A stretch of DNA of 59,996 nucleotides from Prevotella sp. (GTDB lineage Bacteria; Bacteroidota; Bacteroidia; Bacteroidales; Bacteroidaceae), in the NCBI GenBank assembly GCA_017847725.1, contig JAGAXW010000011.1, forward strand, positions 1-59,996, written 5' to 3'. The notes under the pieces were generated by a model that was not told the DNA's origin, did not search any database, and worked only from the letters and a program-made list of their open reading frames with translations. A program made the position numbers and the translations under genes. Below, piece by piece: positions 25,433-36,097 of the stretch. The first letter of the stretch is position 1; each line of letters starts with the position of its first letter.

Positions 25433-27460
25433 ATGAAAACAAACAAAATCATCAAAAGCCTCCTGCTGACAGTAGCACTCGCAGGCGGCGCAAGCAATAC
25501 CTGGGCTGAAAGCCAAGCCATGATTGCCGGCACAGCTCTCGATGTGACAAAAGCCACGAAAAATGGCGACGAGACGGCTGTGGCTACGAAGACCAGCAAT
25601 AACTCCGTGACTTACATTGACGGAATGAAGAACACGAATACAGCTACCTTCCAGTTGACAGGCTTTGCAAATCAGAACTACAACCTGTCATTTGGCGCTG
25701 CAAGCAACCCCCAGAAATCCGGCACAGACGAGCCTACGGTGTCACTGAACTTCAAGATATACGACAATAACAGCAATCTTGAGGTTGACCGCGATGTAAC
25801 CATTTACAACAACGCCACATGGGATGATCAGTTTGCCTACTACACTTTCAATACCGGCACACTGACTGCAGGAGACAAGAAAATGGTCATCACCTATAGC
25901 TCAACAGGAGTAACCAGCGACTACACCTGCAACGTTGCCAACATCGTGTTCAAAGCTTCTGACATCAACAGCAACAATGTCATCAGCCTGCCCTCGACCA
26001 CAGCCGCCTTCGACCTTGCCAAAGCAACGGCCGTGACGACACACAGCAGTGCCAACGTGTCAAACGGCTATCTGGACTACTATCAGGCAGGCAACAACGT
26101 CACATTCTTCCTCAACGTTACGGAGGCTGCTGACTATGTGCTTTCTTTCGGCGAGTCGAACAACACAAGCGGTTATGATGGAACAGGCTATGTGCTGGTA
26201 GTCCTCGACAATATGGATTCCAACAACAGCACCATTACCAACTCCGTAGCTGTTCCCTACACCAGTTCATGGACTGCGTATGTGAACAAATACCTCTTCT
26301 TTGAGAATCTTCCTACAGGCAACTATTCGCTTAAGTTCCTGCTGGTGGGTGGCGGTCCGCGCGTTACAACGATAAAGATGTGCAAAAAGAGCAGCACCTT
26401 TGTAACGCTGCCTGCCACTTTCACCAACGACGACTACAGCAAGGGTACTTTTAATGATGGAACATACGTTGACAACTCAAATCTTGACTCCTTTAAGGAC
26501 GGCGGAACAGCCACCTATCTCTTAGATGTGAAATACAATCTGAATGCACTCTCTTTCAGTGGCGCTACTCCCAGAACTGATGCCAAGGCTACTTTCACGT
26601 TTACCAATCTAAGCACAAGTGCAGAAACGTCAAAAGAGGTTACTATCTCGCAGACTTCTACCAATTCCAGCGATTGGTCTACTTATCAAACCTTTACTGC
26701 CAGCGACTTTAGTCTTGCTGCCGGACAGTATCAGTTGGTAATTACCATGAACAGTACTTCCGGTCAATATACTGCCAATGTAAAAGACCTGAAGTTTGGT
26801 GCTACGGTGGCTCTCAGTGAAGATGCAACGAATACTATCTACGACTGCACGGCTGATGTAACGCTCACCCGCAGCATATCGAAAGACATGTGGAGCACCA
26901 TCGTGTTACCCTTCGACATTGAAAGCGATGCTGTAGAGACCATCTTTGGCACAGGAGCCAAAGTGGCTGAACTGACTAGCAGTAGTAATGCTACAACACT
27001 AAACTTCACCACTACACTGACCGATAACAAGATGAAGGCCAATCAGCCTTACGCCATCAAGGTGGCTACCGACTTCACATCGGCCACCATCGACAATGTC
27101 ACCATCATTGCTGGTACACCCACTCAGACTGTCGGCAATTGGAACTTCGTGGGCACCTACGAAAACGGCACCATCCCCGACGGCAGCTACTACTTCTCCA
27201 GCAACAAACTGTGGCAGGCCAGCAGCACAGGCATCCGCATGAAGCCCTTCCGCGCCTATTTTAACAGCGCTAGCGGTGCCCGTGAAATCAAATTCCTGAT
27301 TGACGAGGACGGTCAGACGACAGCCCTTGGGACCCTCCGTGCCGACGGAAGCATGAGTACACAGGCTGAAGGCATGTTCTACTCCATCTCTGGCCAGCAC
27401 ATTGCCAAACCCACGAAAGGACTGTACATCGTGAATGGAAAGAAAGTAATCATTAAATAA
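25433..27460 (+). CDS. Secreted multi-module protein of unknown function
   Basis: 675 residues with a signal peptide (about 1-25, ending TWA). At least three repeated beta-rich modules (about 30-180, 185-320 and 325-465) share the pattern ATFxL..., a run of polar strands, then AGxxxLxIxxxSxGxYTxNV..., which also occurs in the N-terminal modules of the pectin methylesterase just upstream. They look like CBM6/CBM35-type sandwiches. Residues 470-620 are a different domain containing SKDMWSTIVLPFDIE, which I cannot assign. No catalytic motif is visible. The tail ends IVNGKKVIIK. The 42-bp spacing to the methylesterase suggests co-transcription and a role in binding plant polysaccharide. Confidence 0.82.
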   Translation: MKTNKIIKSLLLTVALAGGASNTWAESQAMIAGTALDVTKATKNGDETAVATKTSNNSVTYIDGMKNTNTATFQLTGFANQNYNLSFGAASNPQKSGTDEPTVSLNFKIYDNNSNLEVDRDVTIYNNATWDDQFAYYTFNTGTLTAGDKKMVITYSSTGVTSDYTCNVANIVFKASDINSNNVISLPSTTAAFDLAKATAVTTHSSANVSNGYLDYYQAGNNVTFFLNVTEAADYVLSFGESNNTSGYDGTGYVLVVLDNMDSNNSTITNSVAVPYTSSWTAYVNKYLFFENLPTGNYSLKFLLVGGGPRVTTIKMCKKSSTFVTLPATFTNDDYSKGTFNDGTYVDNSNLDSFKDGGTATYLLDVKYNLNALSFSGATPRTDAKATFTFTNLSTSAETSKEVTISQTSTNSSDWSTYQTFTASDFSLAAGQYQLVITMNSTSGQYTANVKDLKFGATVALSEDATNTIYDCTADVTLTRSISKDMWSTIVLPFDIESDAVETIFGTGAKVAELTSSSNATTLNFTTTLTDNKMKANQPYAIKVATDFTSATIDNVTIIAGTPTQTVGNWNFVGTYENGTIPDGSYYFSSNKLWQASSTGIRMKPFRAYFNSASGAREIKFLIDEDGQTTALGTLRADGSMSTQAEGMFYSISGQHIAKPTKGLYIVNGKKVIIK

Positions 27461-27475
27461 GTGGAGGAACACACA

Positions 27476-27619
27476 ATGAAAAAGAAATATCAAGCACCTC
27501 GCATACACGTCGTCACCATAGCACCCCAAACTATACTGGCAAATTCCATACAGACCCGGAATCTTGATGGTTTCGAAGGCTATGGTGGTATCGGGGAAGA
27601 TGATGGTGAAATAGACTAA
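27476..27619 (+). CDS. 47-residue peptide gene of unknown function
   Basis: A short reading frame begins 15 bp after the preceding stop, with a purine-rich GTGGAGG 12 bp before the ATG. The product starts MKKKYQAPRIHVVTIAP, continues with TILANSI, and ends in a Gly- and Asp/Glu-rich stretch (GYGGIGEDDGEID). This pattern, a basic start, an aromatic and Pro, alternating Val/Ile, then LAxS and an acidic glycine-rich end, recurs in many short unannotated Bacteroidales proteins near surface-protein genes. It is therefore probably real, not random. No function is known to me. It lies at the end of the esterase operon. Confidence 0.6.
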   Translation: MKKKYQAPRIHVVTIAPQTILANSIQTRNLDGFEGYGGIGEDDGEID

Positions 27620-27760
27620 GAATTTCCCACGACACAAAAGAATGTCACAACAGAAGAAATAGAAGAAGAAGTGCGTTATTTCTCGTGAAAGATTTTGTCA
27701 CTTTGGCATTATTTCGTATTTTTGCAGTTAAGATACGAACCAAATGCTAAGACTATTGAT

Positions 27761-30472
27761 ATGACTCCGAGAATAGCCACCATACTTTGTGCCTTGACGC
27801 TTGCCACGTTATGTGCCGCCCAACCAACCGTAACACAACGTACCTTCACCGTGCACGATGGACTGGCGGCCAACATGGTAAGCGGCATGGCACAAGATAG
27901 TCACGGACTGATGTGGATAGCCACTTGGAACGGACTATGCTGCTACGACGGGCAGCAGTTCACCACCTTCAGGGGCGGACCGCGCGGCAGTGACAACGCC
28001 CTGTCAAGCAACCGCATCACCATGATACAGCCGGACAGCCGCGACAACATCTGGGTGCGCACCTACGACGGCGGGCTCTACCTACTGGACACCCACGCAT
28101 GCCAATTCGTGAATGTGGGGCGCATCGTGGAGCAACGCTACGGTAAGCAACCGTTACCGCGCAACTTTTACGCCATGCCGTCGGGACATACTTGGATTAC
28201 TGACGAACACGGGGATTTGAACCTGCGTGTAGACGACGCCCACCCCACCGACATAGACCATATAGAGGTGCTGGGTAAGATGGGAAAGCCTATACAGGGA
28301 AACGTCATACACAAGGTGGAGGCCGACAGCAAGGGACGCGAATGGATAGTGACCGACCGCAGTACCACCTGCTACGACAAAAAGGCTCCTACCCACATAG
28401 TACACGCGACGGCAGCACGGCAGCACGATGCAACAAAACTGGACCGTCTGCTGACACGCTGTGACATAAGTCGCGACGATATTGACAAGCATTATATCGA
28501 CCGACAAGGCAACCTGTGGTACTCGACGGCAAAAGGGCTGACACTGGCCACATTCCGCGAACAGCCATTCCATCTGCTGCCACTACGTGAGGAACAACCT
28601 ACACGGTCGGTGGTGTGCCGCCACAACGGCACCATTTGGGCGGGAACAGCCGATGGCTATGTGGCCATATACAAAGGGCACACACTGACTGGATGGCTCG
28701 CCCCGGCAGGACACATCAGCCCTCGGCCTGTACGCTTTTCCGACCGTATCTTCACACTCTACGAAGACGTGGAAGAAACGCTTTGGATTGGCACCAAAGG
28801 GCAAGGGCTCTACACCGTCGACCGACAAGGCCGGGTACACCACTACAAGGCTAATGGCGCAAACAGATATGCCATCAGCCACGACTATATCTACGACATC
28901 AACGACGACGGCAGTGGAAGACTTTGGATAGCCACCTACGGCGGTGGTCTGAACATGATCGACAAGCAAGGCGACGGAACCGTACGATTCATCCACAATG
29001 GCAACGACCTGAAAGGTTATCCAGAAAAAGACTTCCAACGAGTGCGTCGCATCACTCACAACCGGCAGGGCACCGTGCTGCTGTCCACCACCTCTGGACT
29101 GGTGACCTTCTCGCCAGACAGCAAACGGTCCACCGACATACCCTTCTACACTACATGCAGTAAACAAGCAGACAGTACATCACTGTTGAGCAGTGACGTG
29201 ATGCAGACACTGGCGAGTAGCAAAGGGACAGTGTACGTCACCACCATGGGGGGCGGCATACAACAGATGGACGACAAGCACCTACTGGACAACAACCTGC
29301 GGCTAAGCTACCTGCCAATCCTGAACAGGGAGGCCATCAACGCCCTTTGGTTAGCAGAAGACGACAAAGGGCACATCTGGATAGGACGTGAGAATGGTAT
29401 AGAGTGCTACCACCCCGACAGCAGGCAACTGCAGCAGTTCAGCACCAACAGCATGCCGGCAGGCATAGAACTAACTGAAGCAAAACCAGCTACCGACGGC
29501 AAAGGCTTGCTGTGGGCTGGCACAGTGGGAGGCATACTGACTTTTAAGAGCGACGACATCGAGCTGAGCAACTACCGTCCCGGCATCGTCTTTACCAGCG
29601 TTCAGTATCAGGGTGAGAACACCACACATCCACTACTATATGGCGGCACACTGACCATTCACCCCAACCGCCGCAATCTGACCATCAGTTTTGCGACACT
29701 CGACTATGGCGACAATTCACTAATACAGTATGCTTATAGAATTAAGGAAAGCAGCAAGGAATGGAACTACATAGGATGCCATGCAAGCATTGCCTTCAAC
29801 CAATTGTCACCAGGAAAGCACACCTTAGTGGTGAAAAGCACCAACGCTGACGGAGTATGGATCGACAACGAGACGGAACTGACACTCGATGTAACACCAA
29901 GACTATGGGAGCGCACCTGGGTACAACTGTTGTTGTTGGCCATTGCTATCACCCTTTTGATATGGGCTGTGTTAACATGGATGAACCACCGGCAAAGGAA
30001 CCGCGAGCGCGAGAAGCGACTGGAAAGCATCATGCGGCAATACCGTGAACTACAGGAAAGCATCGCCACTCGACAAGAGGAGGATACCACCGACAAACTA
30101 CATCAAGCCCTACATAAATATACCTTAGAAGAACCAAAAATCGTTGACGAAGACGAGGAAATGATGAACCGACTGATGCAGTTCATTGAGCAACGCATCA
30201 GCGACGAAACACTGAAGATAGACGAGATGGCCGAGGCATTGAACATGGGGCGTACAGCATTATTCAGTAAAATGAAGAGCCTGGTAGGCATGTCACCGAG
30301 TGACTTCCTGCGACAGGTACGCATGCAGCGAGCGCAGCAATTGTTGGCACGTAGCAAAATGAGCATCTCCGAGGTGGCCTACTCAATAGGCTACACCGAC
30401 CCGAAATACTTCACCAAATGCTTCAAGAAAGACACAGGCATGACTCCGTCGGAATACCGTGCCAAGAACTAA
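27761..30472 (+). CDS. Membrane-spanning AraC regulator with Reg_prop sensor, no kinase
   Basis: 903 residues from the ATG at 27761 (MTPRIATILCALTLATL, signal peptide). The periplasmic part (about 20-700) holds two-component-regulator propeller blades, seen as repeated motifs such as GLMWIATWNGLCCYDG, ETLWIGTKGQGLYTV and GRLWIATYGGGLNMID, then a Y_Y_Y domain with YAYRIKESSKEWNYIG. One membrane helix (about 725-745, VQLLLLAIAITLLIWAVL) and a coiled coil lead straight to an AraC HTH (about 800-903). Hybrid two-component sensors of Bacteroidetes have kinase and receiver domains between helix and HTH; here they are absent with no frameshift visible. It may sense a pectin product and control the neighbouring genes. 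Promoter box TATTTTTG lies near 27716. Confidence 0.88.
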   Translation: MTPRIATILCALTLATLCAAQPTVTQRTFTVHDGLAANMVSGMAQDSHGLMWIATWNGLCCYDGQQFTTFRGGPRGSDNALSSNRITMIQPDSRDNIWVRTYDGGLYLLDTHACQFVNVGRIVEQRYGKQPLPRNFYAMPSGHTWITDEHGDLNLRVDDAHPTDIDHIEVLGKMGKPIQGNVIHKVEADSKGREWIVTDRSTTCYDKKAPTHIVHATAARQHDATKLDRLLTRCDISRDDIDKHYIDRQGNLWYSTAKGLTLATFREQPFHLLPLREEQPTRSVVCRHNGTIWAGTADGYVAIYKGHTLTGWLAPAGHISPRPVRFSDRIFTLYEDVEETLWIGTKGQGLYTVDRQGRVHHYKANGANRYAISHDYIYDINDDGSGRLWIATYGGGLNMIDKQGDGTVRFIHNGNDLKGYPEKDFQRVRRITHNRQGTVLLSTTSGLVTFSPDSKRSTDIPFYTTCSKQADSTSLLSSDVMQTLASSKGTVYVTTMGGGIQQMDDKHLLDNNLRLSYLPILNREAINALWLAEDDKGHIWIGRENGIECYHPDSRQLQQFSTNSMPAGIELTEAKPATDGKGLLWAGTVGGILTFKSDDIELSNYRPGIVFTSVQYQGENTTHPLLYGGTLTIHPNRRNLTISFATLDYGDNSLIQYAYRIKESSKEWNYIGCHASIAFNQLSPGKHTLVVKSTNADGVWIDNETELTLDVTPRLWERTWVQLLLLAIAITLLIWAVLTWMNHRQRNREREKRLESIMRQYRELQESIATRQEEDTTDKLHQALHKYTLEEPKIVDEDEEMMNRLMQFIEQRISDETLKIDEMAEALNMGRTALFSKMKSLVGMSPSDFLRQVRMQRAQQLLARSKMSISEVAYSIGYTDPKYFTKCFKKDTGMTPSEYRAKN

Positions 30473-30508
30473 AAGGTGACGGACACACAACCAGTGCCCG
30501 TCACCTTT
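30472..30508. terminator. Bidirectional terminator between regulator and GH3 gene
   Basis: AAAGGTGACGG (30472-30482) and its exact reverse complement (30498-30508) form an 11-bp stem with a 15-base loop between two convergent genes. On the minus strand the stem runs into T residues. Confidence 0.65.
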
Positions 30509-30537
30509 ACTGTTATCTCTACCTCGGAAAGAAGCCA

Positions 30538-33519
30538 CTACTTTATCATCTTCTTACCATCAACAATATACAAGCCTTTCTGCAAGTTGCCGTCGGCAGG
30601 AAATTGACGACCGGACATATCGTAGACGACTCCGGCATGCGGTCTATCGACAGGTTTACGCTTAACATCATGTATCGCCGTCAGAATAGACGGGTCGCTC
30701 TTGTAGGTATCCTTCACCGTAGCAGGTTCAACAGCAATAGTGCCATTGAGACGGTCGTCGGCCGACGATGCACTGACATGGAAATTCACCGTACCCTGCT
30801 CCACACGGAAGGTATGGGTATCATCGTCGAAGTAGGCCAGCTGCTCATGCTTCAGGGGTATGGCTACGGTCTTTTCCTCGCCAGCCTTCAACTCTACACG
30901 CTCGAAGCCTACCAGACGGCGGTTCAGACGTTTTATATGATCTACTGTAGCATTGGGGAAGTCGACATAGAGCTGCACCACTTCAGCACCGTCGCGGCTA
31001 CCCGTGTTCTTGACGGTGAATGATATCTCTACTTCGCTACCGGCACGGAGTGTCGTAGTAGCAGGCGACAGGTTGGAATACTGAAAAGTGGTGTATGACA
31101 GACCATAGCCAAAGGGGAACATAGGTTTCTTGGCCTGACGGGCCACATTGGCACCGGTGCCTTTTCCATAATACATATAGGTGTACCCCCAGTCGTCGAT
31201 GTCGTATTCCAGCATGCCGTTGGCACTAAACTTGGAATCACTGGCTGCAGGAAGTTCGGCCAGAGAGTTATACCACGTGGATGTGAGTTTGCCGCCAGGG
31301 TTGTAGTCGCCGTAGATGACGTCACAGACAGCCTGACCTTGCGCCTGACCTCCATACCAAACATCCATGATGGCAGGAATATTGGCCTTGGCCCAAGTGA
31401 TGTCTAATGACGAGTTGGACTCCAGCACAAGTACAACGTTTGGATTGACGGCATAGACAGCCTTCAACACATCCTCCTGATTACCAGGCAGTGTAATGAC
31501 AAAACGGTCGTGGCTCTCGGTACCAGTCTCGTGGTTGTCAAGTTTCTCATAATTAGTACCGCCAAGAAATACCACGACATCGGCCTTCTGTGCCACGGCG
31601 ACGGCACGGCTGATGGCCTCTTCTGTGGCATTGACATTGACACTGCCCGAGGTCTCGACCATGTAGAGCGGACCAGCAGTCTCCAAGGGGTTGACGTCGG
31701 GATTGAAGAACTTGAAGTAGTCGTAGTTGCCCACATAGTCATTGGAGCCGGAGAACTTGACATATAGGTCGTGAGTGCCGCTGATAGCGGGGTCGATGGA
31801 TGCGGTGACGCTCTGCCACTTGGTCCAGCCGCCAGTGTCGAGATTACTGACGGTAAGAAAAGGAGTGCCGTCCTTGGAGTCGAGAATGAACGAAACCTGT
31901 CCGAGACCGCTCGACTTGGCTCCGCACGACATCTCAAAGTTGTTGCAGCCGTCGCCGAAGTTGACGTTCTTATAGAGGAAAATGTCGCCGGGGGCGGTAT
32001 TCTCCAGATTGCCTGCACCCTTATTGTTTTTGTCTGCTCCATGCTTCGACACGACAGCCTCGTCGAAGTTCTCAGCCTGCAGTGTGCCGTCGGTAACGGT
32101 GAAGTTAAGCTTTTTCGAGAAAGCCTCGAACGGGGTGGTGGTATAGGTGGGTGTACCGCTATAGTCGCCCAGCATAATCTGGTTGGCGTAAGGACCAATG
32201 AGGGCCACCTTTTTGTCGGCAGTGATGGGCAGCAGACCGCCATCGTTTTTCAGCAGCACAATACTCTCGCGGGCGGCTTTCAGAGCCATAGCCTGATGTT
32301 CGTCGCACTCTAAGCGGCTAGCAGCAATATTGCGCCAGGGGCAGTTGTCGTCGAACTCGCCCAGAGCAAAACGTGTCTCCATAACGCGGACAAGGGCACG
32401 ATCCAGATCGGCCTCAGTCATATAGCCGTCCTCAATGGCTTGCTGCACTGCGGTCTGGAATACACTGGTTCTGTTCTTGAATTCACAGTTCATATCATTG
32501 CCTGCTTTGATAGCATCAGCGGTGGCATGGGCCATATAGAGGTTGTTGATGTCACCGGCCTCATCGGTATAAGTGCCGTAGATGTTACCGTAGTAGAAAT
32601 GTTTCACACTACGATAGATGCACGACACACCGGCACAGTCGCTGGTGACATAGCCGTCGAAGCCCCATTCACGACGTAGGATATTGGTGAGCAGCCAGTC
32701 GTTCATGGCATTAGGCTTACCGCCCCACGCCTTTTTGACCGTCCAGCCGGTTCCCGCAGCATTTTTCTCGTTAAGGTCGGTACTCAGGGCATTGTACGAC
32801 GACATGATGCTCTTTACACCACCTTCCTTAACGGCCATTTCGAAGGCGGGCAAATAGTATTCGCGCAGATTATGTTCCTTCATAAACGAAGTAGATCCCT
32901 GACGACCTTGTTCGTAATTGTTGGCTGCGAAATGCTTGGCACAGGCCACTGTCTTCAGATAGGGATTCTCGGTAGTCTGTTCGCCCTGCATGCCCTTGAT
33001 GAACTGTACGGCCAACTGTCCAGCGAGGAAGGGGTCTTCGCCGTAGTTCTCCTCGTCACGCCCCCAACGGGGATCGCGAGCCATGTTGATGGTGGGACAC
33101 CAGTAATTAAGTCCCTTCTGGTACACATTATTATATATACGTGCCTCGTCGCTGATAACAGCGGCACAGTCGTAGATGAGCTGACGGTCCCACGATGACG
33201 ACATGCCCTTCGACTCAGGGAAACTTGTGGCAGCTCCCGAACGAGCCACGCCGTGGAGAGCCTCATTCCAATACTGATAGGCGGGAATCTTGACGTAGCC
33301 GTCGTCCCTATAGTCGCGGCGGTTAATGTCCTGGTCTACCATATTGCCCATCTGCCAGGCTTTTTCCTCCAAGGACAGACGGCTGACAAGATCAACGGCA
33401 CGCTCATGGAAACTCAGGGAGGGATTCTGATAGGGCAGCATCTGCGCCTGCAGGGTTGCCAAGGCCGGAGCTAAGGTTAGCAATGTGGCCAAAAGTAAGT
33501 TCTTTTTCATCTTTTGCAT
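30538..33519 (-). CDS. Secreted GH3 glycosidase with inserted CBM6-like module
   Basis: 993 residues (an alternative start is the Met at 33510, which begins a typical signal peptide MKKNLLLATLLTLAPALA). The first GH3 domain (about 35-370) has NMARDPRWGRDEENYGEDPFLAG and YVTSDCAG with nucleophile Asp294. The second (about 390-780) includes KVALIGPYANQIMLGDYSG and is interrupted by a module (about 480-620, GGWTKWQSVTASIDPAISG) of CBM6 type. A fibronectin-like domain and a tail ending IVDGKKMIK follow. GH3 members with this layout are beta-xylosidases or beta-glucosidases; the exact substrate is open. It is convergent with the AraC regulator. Confidence 0.88.
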   Translation of the reverse strand: MQKMKKNLLLATLLTLAPALATLQAQMLPYQNPSLSFHERAVDLVSRLSLEEKAWQMGNMVDQDINRRDYRDDGYVKIPAYQYWNEALHGVARSGAATSFPESKGMSSSWDRQLIYDCAAVISDEARIYNNVYQKGLNYWCPTINMARDPRWGRDEENYGEDPFLAGQLAVQFIKGMQGEQTTENPYLKTVACAKHFAANNYEQGRQGSTSFMKEHNLREYYLPAFEMAVKEGGVKSIMSSYNALSTDLNEKNAAGTGWTVKKAWGGKPNAMNDWLLTNILRREWGFDGYVTSDCAGVSCIYRSVKHFYYGNIYGTYTDEAGDINNLYMAHATADAIKAGNDMNCEFKNRTSVFQTAVQQAIEDGYMTEADLDRALVRVMETRFALGEFDDNCPWRNIAASRLECDEHQAMALKAARESIVLLKNDGGLLPITADKKVALIGPYANQIMLGDYSGTPTYTTTPFEAFSKKLNFTVTDGTLQAENFDEAVVSKHGADKNNKGAGNLENTAPGDIFLYKNVNFGDGCNNFEMSCGAKSSGLGQVSFILDSKDGTPFLTVSNLDTGGWTKWQSVTASIDPAISGTHDLYVKFSGSNDYVGNYDYFKFFNPDVNPLETAGPLYMVETSGSVNVNATEEAISRAVAVAQKADVVVFLGGTNYEKLDNHETGTESHDRFVITLPGNQEDVLKAVYAVNPNVVLVLESNSSLDITWAKANIPAIMDVWYGGQAQGQAVCDVIYGDYNPGGKLTSTWYNSLAELPAASDSKFSANGMLEYDIDDWGYTYMYYGKGTGANVARQAKKPMFPFGYGLSYTTFQYSNLSPATTTLRAGSEVEISFTVKNTGSRDGAEVVQLYVDFPNATVDHIKRLNRRLVGFERVELKAGEEKTVAIPLKHEQLAYFDDDTHTFRVEQGTVNFHVSASSADDRLNGTIAVEPATVKDTYKSDPSILTAIHDVKRKPVDRPHAGVVYDMSGRQFPADGNLQKGLYIVDGKKMIK

Positions 33520-33650
33520 ATCTTATAATAGAATTCTGCTACAAAATTAGCATTCATTCCAATATACAAAGGGTGAAAAAATGTCGTAATAAGAGGAATT
33601 ACACTATTTACGCCACTCGTAACCTCCTATAGGATACATCGACTTATCCA

Positions 33651-35237
33651 TTAGAATTCGCTGGTGAAATGGAACTTGATGTTTTTGAAGTCTTCCTGCG
33701 CCATGCTGAGCACATAGCCGGAATCGGCAAGGAACACGTCACGCCCCTCCTTGTCCTTAGCCATATACTGGTACTTACGCTTCTTGAAGTTTTCGAGTTC
33801 TGCGGCATCGTCACTCTCTATCCAGCAGGCCTTATACAAGTGGACTGGTTCCCAGCGGCACTTGGCATTGTACTCATTCTCCAGGCGGTACTGGATGACC
33901 TCAAACTGCAACTGACCTACCGTACCGATAATCTTACGGCCGTTGAACTGGTTGACAAACAACTGGGCTACGCCCTCGTCCATCAGTTGGTCGATACCTT
34001 TCTGCAGCTGTTTCGACTTCATGGGATCGTCATTCTCGATATACTTAAAGAGTTCGGGCGAGAACGAAGGCAGCCCGCGGAAATGCAGCTGTTCTCCTTC
34101 CGTCAAGGTATCGCCAATCTTGAAAATACCATTGTCGGGCAGACCTACGATGTCTCCAGGCCAAGCCTCGTCGATGGTCGACTTGCGCTGGGCCATAAAC
34201 TGTGTAGGACTGCTGAAACGCAGCGTCTTGCCCTGACGCACATGCAGGTAGGGCTGATTACGCTGAAACTTGCCGCTACACACCTTACAGAAGGCGATAC
34301 ACGAGCGATGGTTGGGGTCGATGTTGGCCGTAATCTTGAAGATAAAGCCCGTGAACTTCCGTTCGTCAGGCTGTACCATACGCTCCTCAGCCTTGGTGGG
34401 CCTGGGACTGGGGGCTATCTCCACAAAGCAGTTGAGAAGTTCCTGTACACCGAAGTTGTTGAGGGCAGAACCGAAGAACACGGGAGCCACCTCGGCACTT
34501 CGGTAGGTATCCACCTCGAATTCCGGATAGACACCGTCTACCAGTTCAAGGTCTTCGCGCAGCTTGGCAGCGTCCTGCTCCCCTACTCGACCATCCAGTT
34601 CGTCACTGTCGACATTTATTTCCACTTTTTCCGTAACGCGCTGTTTGTCTGGTGTAAAGAGGTCGAGCTTATGTTCGTAGATATTGTAGACGCCCTTGAA
34701 CTTGGCACCCTGGTTGATAGGCCACGACAGGGGGCGAACCTTGATTTCCAGTTCCTGCTCCAGTTCGTCGAGCAAGTCGAAGGGGTCGCGACCTTCGCGG
34801 TCCATCTTATTGATAAAGATGATGACGGGAGTGTTGCGCATGCGGCACACAGACATCAGTTTGCGCGTCTGTGTCTCCACGCCCTTGGCACTGTCGACCA
34901 CGATGATAGCCGAATCGACGGCCGTCAGCGTGCGATAGGTGTCTTCGGCAAAGTCCTGGTGACCAGGCGTGTCGAGGATATTCACCTTATACTCCACGTC
35001 CGATCCATCGGGCGTATAGTCAAATTCCATGACAGAGGTCGACACCGAGATACCACGCTGTTTCTCGATGTCCATCCAGTCGGAGGTGGCAGTTTTCTTA
35101 ATCTTATTATTCTTGACGGCACCGGCAACCTGTATCTGACCACCGAAAAGCAGGAACTTCTCAGTCAGTGTGGTCTTACCAGCATCCGGGTGCGAGATAA
35201 TCGCGAATGTCCTTCTTCTTTCTATCTCCTGATTCAT
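33651..35237 (-). CDS. prfC: Peptide chain release factor 3
   Basis: 528 residues of a translational GTPase of the RF3 branch. G1 is [13 protein letters not shown], switch regions include [13 protein letters not shown]3 is DTPGHQDF and G4 is NKMD. The C-terminal domains with [10 protein letters not shown] and [10 protein letters not shown] are as in RF3. It recycles RF1 and RF2 from the ribosome after termination. Its start overlaps the stop of rfbD by 4 bp, so the two are translationally linked. Confidence 0.97.
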   Translation of the reverse strand: MNQEIERRRTFAIISHPDAGKTTLTEKFLLFGGQIQVAGAVKNNKIKKTATSDWMDIEKQRGISVSTSVMEFDYTPDGSDVEYKVNILDTPGHQDFAEDTYRTLTAVDSAIIVVDSAKGVETQTRKLMSVCRMRNTPVIIFINKMDREGRDPFDLLDELEQELEIKVRPLSWPINQGAKFKGVYNIYEHKLDLFTPDKQRVTEKVEINVDSDELDGRVGEQDAAKLREDLELVDGVYPEFEVDTYRSAEVAPVFFGSALNNFGVQELLNCFVEIAPSPRPTKAEERMVQPDERKFTGFIFKITANIDPNHRSCIAFCKVCSGKFQRNQPYLHVRQGKTLRFSSPTQFMAQRKSTIDEAWPGDIVGLPDNGIFKIGDTLTEGEQLHFRGLPSFSPELFKYIENDDPMKSKQLQKGIDQLMDEGVAQLFVNQFNGRKIIGTVGQLQFEVIQYRLENEYNAKCRWEPVHLYKACWIESDDAAELENFKKRKYQYMAKDKEGRDVFLADSGYVLSMAQEDFKNIKFHFTSEF

Positions 35238-36082
35238 AATTTCTCAATACAATCTTTTAGCGACTCTTCCCAGTAAGGAATCTCAATATCGTAGGTCTGC
35301 TTGATTTTGGTCTTGTCGAGCACAGAATAGTGTGGGCGTGCCGCAGGTGTCGGATACTCTGCCGTATGGAGCGGACGCACATGACAAGTGGTGATGCCCG
35401 CCAGCCGGTGGATGGCCATGGTAAAGTCATACCACGAAATGACGCCCTCGTTGGAGAAGTGGTATACACCCGGCCGGATGCCCTTCTCTATGGCGGTCAT
35501 AATGACGATGGCCAGGTCGCGGGCATACGTAGGCGTCCCCACCTGATCGAAAATGACGCCCAGCTCTGTTTTTTCCTTCCCCAGACGTATCATCGTCTTG
35601 ACAAAATTATTGCCGAAAGTGCTGTATAGCCATGCTGTACGGATAATCATGCTCTTCTTGCAGAATTTCAAGACACCCAGTTCGCCCGCCAGCTTCGTGG
35701 AACCGTAGACACTGTTGGGACAGGGCGTATCCTTCTCGACATAGGGCGTATGCTTGGTGCCGTCGAACACATAGTCGGTGCTAATCTGTATCATCCATCC
35801 GCCACGCTTCTCGACGGCAGCAGCCAGGTACGAAGGTGCCACCGTATTGAGTGTTGTACAGAGTTCCTTATTGTCTTCTGCCTTGTCTACCGCTGTATAG
35901 GCAGCACAATTGACGATGCCGTCAATATTATTTTCAGCAACATACTGCTCGACTGCCAACTGGTTACTGATGTCCAATTCCTGCACGTCGGTGTTAAACC
36001 ACTGATGTTGGGGATTTTCCTTCTCCAGCAACTGCATCTCATTACCCAATTGGCCGTTACAGCCTGTTATCAGAATATTCAT
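35234..36082 (-). CDS. rfbD: dTDP-4-dehydrorhamnose reductase
   Basis: 282 residues of the short-chain reductase family: [17 protein letters not shown] (NADPH loop), [23 protein letters not shown] and YGSTKLAGE with the catalytic Tyr-x3-Lys. It makes dTDP-L-rhamnose in the last step of the route that rfbA (13.9 kb) begins. It is the third gene of a run lysE-like, DUF4924-like, rfbD, prfC on the minus strand. Confidence 0.95.
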   Translation of the reverse strand: MNILITGCNGQLGNEMQLLEKENPQHQWFNTDVQELDISNQLAVEQYVAENNIDGIVNCAAYTAVDKAEDNKELCTTLNTVAPSYLAAAVEKRGGWMIQISTDYVFDGTKHTPYVEKDTPCPNSVYGSTKLAGELGVLKFCKKSMIIRTAWLYSTFGNNFVKTMIRLGKEKTELGVIFDQVGTPTYARDLAIVIMTAIEKGIRPGVYHFSNEGVISWYDFTMAIHRLAGITTCHVRPLHTAEYPTPAARPHYSVLDKTKIKQTYDIEIPYWEESLKDCIEKL

Positions 36083-36097
36083 AATACGCTTCTTTAT

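Noticed and set aside
33669-35276. 535-codon open frame on the plus strand
   Set aside because: It is antisense to prfC, whose GTPase motifs are complete. No domain is visible in the antisense product.
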